A model generated the notes under the pieces. The model ran no database searches. It saw nothing but the letters and a program-made list of their open reading frames with translations, and was not told the origin of the DNA. Below are positions 1 through 6,194 of a stretch of 6,194 nucleotides of DNA, one piece after another (position 1 is the stretch's first letter; each line of letters opens with the position of its first letter). Both the position numbers and the translations under genes were made by a program. This stretch comes from CAZNVG01 sp964576475 (lineage in GTDB: Bacteria; Patescibacteriota; Saccharimonadia; Saccharimonadales; CAZNVG01): positions 1 through 6,194 of the forward strand of contig CAZNVG010000059.1 of the NCBI GenBank assembly GCA_964576475.1, in the 5' to 3' direction.

Positions 1-4
1 TAAG

Positions 5-12
5 TGAGGGAG
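5..12 (+). promoter_or_regulatory. Shine-Dalgarno site of secA
   Basis: The purine-rich stretch TGAGGGAG lies 8 bases before the GTG at position 21, a normal spacing for a ribosome binding site, and it supports GTG as the start codon of secA. The TAA at positions 1-3 could be the stop codon of an upstream gene, but too little sequence is present to tell. No promoter can be judged from the 20 bases available. Confidence 0.7.
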
Positions 13-20
13 TTTTCATA

Positions 21-2885
21 GTGGCCAACAAGAAGCAAGCAGTTCTATCAAAGGTATTCGGCGATCCGCAGAAAAAGATTCTGAAACGGATTGATAAAAT
101 AGTTGTTCAGGTAAATGGACTGGATGCCAAGTATAAAAAGCTATCGGACAAAGAACTGGCCGCTCAGACAGATGTCCTAAAAAAGAAATTGGCTCGACTC
201 AGCAGACAACTCGACACTAACGATAAAAAGAAAGCTACCGATCAGGCCAAGACCAGTACGGCTGATAAATCAAAGGTTAAGGCCGCCGATGCATCTTCGA
301 AAAAGGACTCGGCCCTAGAGCGCAAGCTAATCAACAAACTTAGCGAAGAGGAACGTGCTAAATACGCCAAAGCTGGCGCTGGCACTATAGACGACTTCAA
401 TGCTCTAGATGCTATTCGAGCTCGACGCGCCGCTCAAAAGCGCAAGAATGCTCTAGATGAAATCCTACCCGAGGCTTTTGCAGTAGTTCGCGAAATGGCT
501 AGCCGCGTACTAAAACAGCGTCATTTCGATGTCCAGTTAGTGGGTGGTATAGTTCTACACGAAGGCAACGTCGCCGAAATGAAAACTGGCGAAGGTAAAA
601 CCCTAGTTGCCACCGCACCAGTCTATCTAAACGCTTTAACCGGACGAGGTGTCCATGTGGTGACAGTCAACGACTATTTGGCGCAACTCCACGGTGGTTG
701 GATGGGCTCGCTCTATCACGCTTTGGGCCTAACTACTGGTGTCATCATTAACGAGGCCTCTTTCGTTTATGATCCAGAGTACGAAAACAACGAACATTTT
801 GACAAACGCATGTCTCACCTCCGTCCCGCCAGCCGCAAAGAAGCCTATGCCGCTGATATTACCTATGGTACTAACAACGAGTTTGGCTTTGATTACCTGC
901 GCGACAACATGGTGAGTGATCCTGATCTGTTGCGACAGCGCGAGCTAAACTTTGCCATCGTCGACGAGGTTGACTCAATCCTGATCGACGAAGCCAGAAC
1001 GCCGCTCATCATCTCTGCGCCTGCCGCCGAGAATCCAGACATGTATATCAAATTTGCCGCCGTAGCCGCTGCGCTAAAGCCGGAACATTATGAACTAGAT
1101 GAGAAACGCCGCTCAGTTACCTTGACCGACGAAGGCGTCGAAAGAGTTCAGAAGATGCTCGGACTGGACAATCTGTATTCGCCAGATCATGTTCGCAGTG
1201 TTTACCATATGGATCAGGCGCTAAAGGCTCAGACACTATTCAAACGCGACAAAGATTATGTCGTTAATAGTAGCGGTGAGGTTATCATCGTTGATGAGTT
1301 CACTGGCCGCCTAATGCAGGGTCGCCGTTATAACGAGGGTCTACACCAGGCTATCGAGGCAAAGGAACATGTGCCCGTACTACAGGAATCACAAACTCTA
1401 GCTACCATTTCGTTCCAGAACTATTTCCGCCTCTATGACAAGTTGTCCGGTATGACTGGTACTGCCTTTACCGAGGCAGAGGAATTTCAACAGATTTATG
1501 GTCTAGATGTAATCCAGATTCCAACTAACAAACCAGTAGTTCGAAAAGACCTCAATGACAAGATTTTCAAGACTGAAAAAGGCAAAATTACTGCTCTAGT
1601 CGAAGACATAAAACAATATCATGAAAAAGGTCGCCCGGTTCTAGTAGGTTCGGCTTCGATTGCGAAAAACGAGCTAATTAGTAAAGCCCTGACCAAAGCT
1701 GGACTGAAACATGAAATGCTTAACGCGAAAAACAACGAGCGTGAAGCCGAAATTATCGCTGAGGCCGGGCAAAAGGGCGCCATTACATTAGCTACCAACA
1801 TCGCTGGTCGCGGTACTGACATTATGCTCGGCGAAGGCGTTGCCAAACTCGGCGGTCTAGTAGTAATCGGTTCGGAGCGTCATGAATCGCGCCGCATTGA
1901 CAACCAGCTACGTGGTCGCGGTGGTCGCCAGGGAGATCCAGGCGATTCAGTATTCTACGTATCTACCGAAGACGACCTGATGCGCATTTTCCAGGGTGAC
2001 CGAATCGCACTACTAATGGAGAGACTGGGCGTTGATGAAACTCAAGCTATCGAGAACAAAGCCGTTAGCAAGACCCTAGAGGCAGCTCAAAAACGCGTCG
2101 AGGGCTATAACTTTGATACTCGCAAAAACGTTGTCCAATATGACAATGTCATCAATCGCCACCGCAAGGTTGTTTATTCGATCCGTCGCAAGATTCTAGA
2201 GGGCGACGACATGACTCCAGAAATCTTCCGTCTGATTGACGCCAGATTGAAAACTTTGATTGCAGTTCCGGCCAAGCGTAATCCTAGATTCGCTGACGAG
2301 TTCGAGGAAATCTTCCCGCTGGATCGCAAAGATATCGATGAAATCGGCAGGGTGAAAAATGATAGTAAACGCCTAGTTACGGCACGTGCCAAAGTTGCCA
2401 AATTCTACGAACAGCACGAGAAAAATATCGGAGTTGAGTTGCTGCGCGGCGCTGAGCGTGAAATCTATATGCAGGTATTAGATATCCTGTGGATGCAACA
2501 TCTAGAGAATATGACTCATCTGCGCGAAGGCATTCACTGGCGTAGTGTTGGCCAGCGCGATCCATTAGTAGAGTACCGCAGCGAGTCACAGAAGCTGTTT
2601 AATAGTTTGCAGGAGACCTTGCAAAATGAAGTTCTCCGCACCGTGTTCCATCTCCGCGCTGGTGATATCAACGCCGCAAAGGTAGAGGACGACGAATACG
2701 AGAGCGAACTAACCCGTGCCGCCGAATCGGCTGTCGAGAGAGGTGTTAACGAAGTTGGTCTACCAGAAACCCGCGCTACTAGCGATGATTTCAAAGCCAA
2801 ATCAGCTCATAAAAATGCCGTTAAAAAATCTGTACAGAAGAAAAAGAAAGCCCAACGCCAAAACCGGAAAAAGGGCAGGCGATAA
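21..2885 (+). CDS. secA: Preprotein translocase motor ATPase SecA
   Basis: SecA is the ATP-driven motor that pushes unfolded preproteins through the SecYEG channel at the inner face of the cytoplasmic membrane. The 954-residue product starts at GTG 21 and has the full SecA layout. The N-terminal helix is followed by a Lys/Ala-rich hydrophilic insertion (about residues 60-140), then LPEAFAVVRE (149-158), the Walker A motif GEGKT (190-194) and VTVNDYLAQ. DEVD (315-318) precedes the IDEARTPLII segment. The preprotein-binding domain lies at about 335-460, MTGTA at 478-482, GRGTDI at 596-601 and the arginine-finger segment RGRGGRQGD at 631-639. The helical scaffold has LDILWMQHL (820-828) and GQRDPLVEY (844-852). 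The short link between GRGTDI and GLVVIG resembles Bacillus SecA more than E. coli SecA. The C-terminal CxCGSGKK zinc finger that serves SecB in proteobacteria is absent; the protein ends in a Lys/Arg-rich tail (about 930-954). At 954 residues it is longer than B. subtilis (841) and E. coli (901) SecA, because of the insertions. The gene ends with TAA 48 bases before mrr. Identity is essentially certain. Confidence 0.98.
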   Translation: MANKKQAVLSKVFGDPQKKILKRIDKIVVQVNGLDAKYKKLSDKELAAQTDVLKKKLARLSRQLDTNDKKKATDQAKTSTADKSKVKAADASSKKDSALERKLINKLSEEERAKYAKAGAGTIDDFNALDAIRARRAAQKRKNALDEILPEAFAVVREMASRVLKQRHFDVQLVGGIVLHEGNVAEMKTGEGKTLVATAPVYLNALTGRGVHVVTVNDYLAQLHGGWMGSLYHALGLTTGVIINEASFVYDPEYENNEHFDKRMSHLRPASRKEAYAADITYGTNNEFGFDYLRDNMVSDPDLLRQRELNFAIVDEVDSILIDEARTPLIISAPAAENPDMYIKFAAVAAALKPEHYELDEKRRSVTLTDEGVERVQKMLGLDNLYSPDHVRSVYHMDQALKAQTLFKRDKDYVVNSSGEVIIVDEFTGRLMQGRRYNEGLHQAIEAKEHVPVLQESQTLATISFQNYFRLYDKLSGMTGTAFTEAEEFQQIYGLDVIQIPTNKPVVRKDLNDKIFKTEKGKITALVEDIKQYHEKGRPVLVGSASIAKNELISKALTKAGLKHEMLNAKNNEREAEIIAEAGQKGAITLATNIAGRGTDIMLGEGVAKLGGLVVIGSERHESRRIDNQLRGRGGRQGDPGDSVFYVSTEDDLMRIFQGDRIALLMERLGVDETQAIENKAVSKTLEAAQKRVEGYNFDTRKNVVQYDNVINRHRKVVYSIRRKILEGDDMTPEIFRLIDARLKTLIAVPAKRNPRFADEFEEIFPLDRKDIDEIGRVKNDSKRLVTARAKVAKFYEQHEKNIGVELLRGAEREIYMQVLDILWMQHLENMTHLREGIHWRSVGQRDPLVEYRSESQKLFNSLQETLQNEVLRTVFHLRAGDINAAKVEDDEYESELTRAAESAVERGVNEVGLPETRATSDDFKAKSAHKNAVKKSVQKKKKAQRQNRKKGRR
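399..459 (+). repeat. 13-bp direct repeat inside secA
   Basis: The 13-mer AATGCTCTAGATG occurs at 399-411 and again at 447-459, a period of 48 bases, which keeps the reading frame. It encodes the NALD motif twice (residues 127-130 and 143-146), at the junction between the unusual N-terminal insertion and the conserved LPEAFA segment. It may be the trace of a 16-codon duplication that helped lengthen this region, or chance favoured by the CTA-rich codon usage of secA. Confidence 0.5.
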
Positions 2886-2887
2886 AA

Positions 2888-2920
2888 ACTACCTATTAGT
2901 AAAAACAGGGTCAAGGTAGT
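2888..2920. repeat. Inverted repeat at the mrr promoter
   Basis: ACTACCT (2888-2894) and AGGTAGT (2914-2920) are perfect reverse complements separated by 19 bases. The right arm ends on the first base of the TATAAT box, and the left arm lies next to the weak -35 candidate. The placement would suit an operator bound by a dimeric regulator. The RNA could also fold into a 7-bp stem with a large loop, but no T-run follows, so it does not look like an intrinsic terminator for secA. Seven base pairs with a long spacer can occur by chance. Confidence 0.45.
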
Positions 2921-2934
2921 ATAATTAACATAAA
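2896..2934 (+). promoter_or_regulatory. Promoter of mrr, probably leaderless
   Basis: A perfect -10 hexamer TATAAT sits at 2920-2925. The best -35 candidate is TTAGTA (2896-2901) with an 18-base spacer; it matches TTGACA at only three of six positions. Transcription would be expected to begin 6-9 bases after the -10 box, at about 2931-2934, while the mrr ATG begins at 2934. The bases between, TAACATAA, contain no Shine-Dalgarno sequence. The simplest reading is a leaderless mRNA beginning at or within a few bases of the start codon. The TATAAT and the missing ribosome site are seen directly; promoter activity is inferred. Confidence 0.6.
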
Positions 2935-3767
2935 TGGCTGTACCAAAATTTGAAGATCTTCTAAATCCAGTCCTGCAAGCCCTGAAAAACCTTGGTGGGT
3001 CGGGTAATAATGGGGAGATTGTCGAGGAAGTGGCAAAAGTTCTTGGCCTTTCTGACGATGACATAACAAAACCGCACACAAAGTATCAAACAAAATTATC
3101 ATACAACACTGCATGGGCGAAAACCTACCTTAAGAATGTCGGACTCCTGTCTAACTCATCTAGGGCAGTGTGGTCATTGACATCGAAAGGTTTTGCTACC
3201 GATAGCGTCAATCCGAAAAAAGTTGCAGATACTGTGCGAGCCATGGACAAGAACAAATCTACAGATAAAAACCAGAGCGAAGAAAGCACAGTGCATGATA
3301 CGGACGATCTAACCGAATTAGACCAGAAAGTTATTGATCGTCTGAAGGTATTGTCTGCCGAAGGCTTTGAAAGATTCTGCCAGCGCTTGTTGCGTGAGTC
3401 GGGCTTTATTGAAGTTGAGGTTACTGGTCGGTCGGGGGACGGTGGCATAGACGGCGTCGGTGTCATCCGCCTCAATCTTATTAGTTTTAGGGTATTCTTT
3501 CAATGCAAAAAATACGATAAGTCAGTTTCCCCAGCTCAAGTTCGCGAGCTAAAAGGTGCGATGGATGGAAGGGCAGGCAGAGGGCTGCTTATCACAACTG
3601 GTACATTCACTCGGCAGGCTGAGGAAGAGACGCGACGATTCGGAGAAAAACAGATTGACCTGATCGACGGCCTCGAGCTTGCAAGATTGATGCGAGAGTT
3701 TAAACTAGGGCTCAAGGAAGAATTATCGATAGATGAGGATTTCTTTGAAACCTACTCACAGAGATAG
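2934..3767 (+). CDS. mrr: Mrr-family restriction endonuclease
   Basis: This 277-residue protein has the two-domain plan of Mrr nucleases. Residues 1-90 form the Mrr N-terminal winged-helix DNA-binding domain (VPKFEDLLNPVLQAL at the start, then NGEIVEEVA, and a hallmark W-SLTSKG end at about 80-86). A charged, probably disordered linker covers about 91-128. The Mrr catalytic (PD-(D/E)xK) domain follows at about 130-257. Its active-site residues appear intact: the Glu of GFERF (E147), the Asp in GDGGIDG (D173) and the QxK of FQCKKY (Q190, K192), followed by GLLITTGTFTRQA and the IDLIDGLELARLM end. The ATG at 2934 is chosen because the family motif starts immediately after it. E. coli Mrr (about 304 residues) cuts methylated DNA (type IV), but relatives also act as restriction partners of methyltransferases. 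Here a DNA methyltransferase gene follows after 11 bases, favouring the second role. Leucine codon usage differs from secA. The symbol reflects family and architecture, not proven orthology with E. coli Mrr; the modified or unmodified target is unknown. Confidence 0.9.
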   Translation: MAVPKFEDLLNPVLQALKNLGGSGNNGEIVEEVAKVLGLSDDDITKPHTKYQTKLSYNTAWAKTYLKNVGLLSNSSRAVWSLTSKGFATDSVNPKKVADTVRAMDKNKSTDKNQSEESTVHDTDDLTELDQKVIDRLKVLSAEGFERFCQRLLRESGFIEVEVTGRSGDGGIDGVGVIRLNLISFRVFFQCKKYDKSVSPAQVRELKGAMDGRAGRGLLITTGTFTRQAEEETRRFGEKQIDLIDGLELARLMREFKLGLKEELSIDEDFFETYSQR

Positions 3768-3771
3768 GAAG
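3766..3771 (+). promoter_or_regulatory. Shine-Dalgarno site of the methyltransferase gene
   Basis: AGGAAG overlaps the TAG stop codon of mrr (3765-3767) and lies 7 bases before the ATG at 3779. This spacing picks 3779 over the ATG at 3774, which is only 2 bases away and runs into a stop after four codons. The overlap with the mrr stop suggests translation coupled to mrr from a shared transcript. Confidence 0.75.
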
Positions 3772-3778
3772 ACATGAC

Positions 3779-6194
3779 ATGCGCATAACGCTTAAAGATA
3801 TTGAAGAGAATATAGAGCCCCTTGGGAATAAGCTTTCTTATGATAAGACTTTTATCTTTGACCTACTCGCAGTATACGGTCGTGCACCAGGCAATATTAC
3901 TCGTCTGCGAAACGGTCAACTCAACATTGCGAACGATAAAAATACAGAAGTAGCACAAAAGGGCATTGTTTATTTCAAGCCTATTGAGGTGAGCGACGAT
4001 GAACTCTATGCGATAGTAGACGACCTTAAAACTGATCCGACTGTCGTGCGTTATAGTACTCGTTTTGTGATAGTTACGAACTACCGAAAGCTGCTTGCCA
4101 TCGACACGCGCACGAATGAGCCGCTTGATATTTCGATTCATGAAATCGACAGACACTATACGTTCTTCTTGCCATGGGCGGGTATGGAAAAGGCGCAGTT
4201 TATCGCCGAAAACCACGCGGATGTAAAGGCGGCGGAGAAGATGGCGAAGCTATTCGATATACTTATCGAGCACAACGGTTACACCACTGCACTCGAATGG
4301 CACAACCTGACGACATTCTTTACTCGATTGCTATTCTGTTTCTTCGCCGAAGACACCAATATTTTTCAGAAAAATCAGTTCAGCAATGCAATCGGCTCGT
4401 ATACCCAGCCTGACGGTTCAGACCTTAAAGACTTTCTGAAGATCCTGTTCGCGTCACTCGATGATGCCGATAAAGAGGGGTACCCAGCGCACCTGGCGGC
4501 TTTCCCGTATGTAAACGGCCAGCTGTTTAGTAACTTCTCGCAGATTCCGAACTTCAACAAGGCTGCACGTGATCTATTGCTTGAATCAGCGAGCAAGCTC
4601 GACTGGAGCGACATCAACCCGGACATCTTCGGTAGCATGTTTCAGGCGGTCGTACGCCCGGGTAATCGTACCGGACTTGGTCAGCACTACACGAGTGTGC
4701 CAAACATCATGAAGACGATCGAGCCGCTGTTCTTGGATGAGCTCAAAGAAGAGTTCAATAACAGCTACGACGATGCGCGCAAGCTCGAAAAGCTACTGGC
4801 TCGAATTGGCGATATAAAGATATTTGACCCAGCCTGTGGCTCTGGTAACTTCTTGATTATCGCCTATAAAGAGCTGCGCCGGCTTGAGCACGCCATTTTA
4901 GAGCGCCAAGGTGAGCTTACTGGTCAGTCTCAGCAGACATTTCTCGGCTCTCGCATTAACATCGAAAATTTCTACGGCATTGAGATTGATGACTTTCCGC
5001 ACGAAGTGGCAATTCTATCGCTGTGGCTTGCAAAGCACCAGATGAACCTGGAGTTTACCGAAAAGTTCGGTATTGATTTGCCACTTATTCCGCTTAAAGA
5101 ATCGGGCAATATCGCGCATGCGAACGCAGCTCAAGTTAATTGGAACGAAATTTGTCCTATTGATGCAACGGACGAAGTCTACCTGATTGGTAACCCGCCC
5201 TATCACGGGGCTAGACGGCAGGATGAGGTAGAAAAACGAGATATGGATGCTGTCTTTGGACCTGTAACAAATAAATACAAGAACCTTGACTACGTGTCCA
5301 TATGGTTTTACAAGGCTGCGCAATTCATTAGGCACAACAATATCTCTGCTGTGGCATTTGTTTCGATTAACTCTATCTCCCAAGGTCAACAAGTTGAACT
5401 TATCTGGCCGCTCGTACTAACTAATGGTATTGATATAGACTACGCCTACAGCTCGTTTAAATGGACAAATAATGCCAAGAACGAAGCAAAGGTGACGTGT
5501 GTCATCATCGCATTTTCTAGTCGTAATACGAAAAATCGATTTATTGAAACCCCTGAGGCTCGCATGTATGTTGACGCCATCGCTCCTTATTTGGAGGAGA
5601 AGCGACACGAAAACATTATAGGTTCACGTACCCAACCAATTTCACCGCAATTTCCTAAGATGGAATTTGGTAATATGCCGCTCGACGGGGGAGCTTTAAT
5701 ATTAAGTGATGAAGAGAAAAAGCAAGCTGTAAAAAGTGACCCTGGGGTCGCAAGATTTCTAAAACGTCTGTACGGAGCTAAAGAGTACATTAACGATATT
5801 GTCAGATGGTGTATATGGATTGAAGAAGTCGATAAAGAGGCCGCGCTACGACATGAACTCATTAAAACTCGCGTTGATCGGGTCAGACAGTTCAGATTAG
5901 ATAGCAAGGATACGGGAACGCGCAAGAAAGCTAATAGACCGTATTGGTTTAGAGAGCATAAGCAGGCTAAAAAAGCCTCGCTTATTGTTCCTAGTACTTC
6001 ATCCGAGCGCCGTACTTATATTCCTATCGGATATTTAGCCCAAAATGAGATTATTAGCAACTCCGCACAAGTCATATATGACCCCGAAATATGGCTATTT
6101 GGTATGCTTACCTCTCGTATGCACATGGCATGGGTACGTGCGGTGGCAGGTCGGCTCAAGACTGATTTTCGATATTCATCAGCTATCGTGTATA
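3779..6194 (+). CDS. MmeI-like DNA adenine methyltransferase, 3'-partial
   Basis: An uninterrupted frame of 805 codons runs off the window end. It is a class I, SAM-dependent, gamma-type N6-adenine DNA methyltransferase of the COG1002/MmeI-YeeA group. An N-terminal MmeI_N-like domain (about 1-160) is followed by a helical spacer with RLLFCFFAEDT (183-193) and LGQHYTS (300-306). SAM-binding motif I is FDPACGSGNF (349-358). FYGIEIDDFPHEVA begins at 398, and the catalytic motif IV NPPY is at 472-475. INSISQGQQ (530-538) and FKWTNNAKNEA come next. The target-recognition region is probably about 550-715, and the conserved C-terminal part has PYWFREHK (721-728), SSERRTYIP (741-749) and WVRAVAGRLKTDFRYS (785-800). 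Roughly 100 more residues are expected, since family members are about 900 long. MmeI itself fuses nuclease and methylase and cuts away from its site. Here no clear ExK appears in the N-terminal domain; the nearest candidate is VYFK (64-67), with Tyr where Glu is expected. It may therefore only methylate and recognise DNA, with the upstream Mrr protein cutting. A BREX PglX methylase is a less likely alternative, because the order of conserved blocks fits MmeI better. Confidence 0.9.
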   Translation, partial: MRITLKDIEENIEPLGNKLSYDKTFIFDLLAVYGRAPGNITRLRNGQLNIANDKNTEVAQKGIVYFKPIEVSDDELYAIVDDLKTDPTVVRYSTRFVIVTNYRKLLAIDTRTNEPLDISIHEIDRHYTFFLPWAGMEKAQFIAENHADVKAAEKMAKLFDILIEHNGYTTALEWHNLTTFFTRLLFCFFAEDTNIFQKNQFSNAIGSYTQPDGSDLKDFLKILFASLDDADKEGYPAHLAAFPYVNGQLFSNFSQIPNFNKAARDLLLESASKLDWSDINPDIFGSMFQAVVRPGNRTGLGQHYTSVPNIMKTIEPLFLDELKEEFNNSYDDARKLEKLLARIGDIKIFDPACGSGNFLIIAYKELRRLEHAILERQGELTGQSQQTFLGSRINIENFYGIEIDDFPHEVAILSLWLAKHQMNLEFTEKFGIDLPLIPLKESGNIAHANAAQVNWNEICPIDATDEVYLIGNPPYHGARRQDEVEKRDMDAVFGPVTNKYKNLDYVSIWFYKAAQFIRHNNISAVAFVSINSISQGQQVELIWPLVLTNGIDIDYAYSSFKWTNNAKNEAKVTCVIIAFSSRNTKNRFIETPEARMYVDAIAPYLEEKRHENIIGSRTQPISPQFPKMEFGNMPLDGGALILSDEEKKQAVKSDPGVARFLKRLYGAKEYINDIVRWCIWIEEVDKEAALRHELIKTRVDRVRQFRLDSKDTGTRKKANRPYWFREHKQAKKASLIVPSTSSERRTYIPIGYLAQNEIISNSAQVIYDPEIWLFGMLTSRMHMAWVRAVAGRLKTDFRYSSAIVY

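Noticed and set aside
2716..2919. Plus-strand 67-codon frame overlapping the 3' end of secA
   Set aside because: It is a frame-shifted reading of the Lys/Arg-rich secA tail, has no ribosome site of its own that stands out, and resembles no known protein.
2886..2933. Intrinsic terminator after secA
   Set aside because: The only inverted repeat has a 7-bp stem, a 19-base loop and no following T-run; transcription may read through into mrr.
3177..3205. TTGACA within mrr as a -35 box for an internal methyltransferase promoter
   Set aside because: The hexamer 17 bases downstream (CGATAG) does not resemble a -10 box, and the site is nearly 600 bases from the methyltransferase start.
3774..3788. 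Alternative start ATG at 3774 for the methyltransferase or a four-codon leader ORF
   Set aside because: It stops after four codons (ATG ACA TGC GCA TAA) and is only 2 bases from the Shine-Dalgarno site, too close for efficient initiation.
3863..4216. Minus-strand open frame of 117 codons opposite the methyltransferase start
   Set aside because: It lies wholly antisense to a frame with clear MmeI-family sequence; its translation shows no recognisable domain. The other minus-strand frames (for example 5015-5392, 3125-3475, 5587-5925) were dropped for the same reason.
3779..6194. BREX PglX methyltransferase, as part of a larger BREX cluster
   Set aside because: No BrxA, BrxB, BrxC or PglZ gene is in the window, secA directly precedes the cassette, and the C-terminal blocks (SSERRTYIP, GRLKTDFRYS) fit the MmeI/YeeA group better. 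Genes beyond 6194 cannot be seen.
21..6194. Recoded UGA, as in Gracilibacteria or Absconditabacteria
   Set aside because: No in-frame TGA occurs in any of the three genes, conserved glycines use GGN codons, and the genes end in TAA and TAG, so nothing calls for a non-standard code.

Overview
The window holds three same-strand protein genes with almost no intergenic space: a complete secA (21-2885), a complete Mrr-family restriction endonuclease gene (2934-3767), and the first 805 codons of an MmeI-like (COG1002-type) DNA adenine methyltransferase (3779 to the window end, open at its 3' side). No RNA gene, CRISPR array, transposase, integrase or attachment site is visible. There is no gene-free stretch over 300 bases; the longest gap is 48 bases, between secA and mrr.

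The organism is a bacterium using the standard code: stops are TAA and TAG, and no in-frame TGA is seen. The SecA has a Lys/Ala-rich N-terminal insertion, an enlarged segment before the RKEAYAADITYGTNN motif, and a basic tail instead of the C-terminal zinc finger. Together with the mid-range base composition and tight packing, this suggests a Patescibacteria/CPR lineage, perhaps Saccharibacteria. That placement is recognition-based inference, not proven.

Layout. Bases 1-20 carry the secA ribosome binding site and possibly the stop codon of an upstream gene. secA encodes the motor ATPase of the general secretion pathway and is a core gene. The 48-base gap after it holds a perfect TATAAT box whose expected transcription start lies at or just before the mrr ATG, with no Shine-Dalgarno sequence, so mrr may be read from a leaderless mRNA. 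A 7-bp perfect inverted repeat ends on the first base of this box. The methyltransferase gene starts 11 bases after the mrr stop and has its own Shine-Dalgarno sequence overlapping that stop, so the two genes look like one translationally coupled operon.

The likely working unit is a restriction-modification (defence) cassette next to a housekeeping gene. The methyltransferase would recognise and modify a DNA site. The Mrr-type nuclease, with an intact D...QxK site, would be the cutting component. The N-terminal domain of the methyltransferase, which carries the nuclease in MmeI itself, shows no obvious ExK motif here, so cutting may have been handed to the separate Mrr protein. The alternative is an independent type IV (modification-dependent) nuclease beside a type IIG/IIL-like enzyme. 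Leucine codon choice changes sharply from secA (CTA about 42%) to the two defence genes (about 13-15%), consistent with horizontal acquisition of the cassette.
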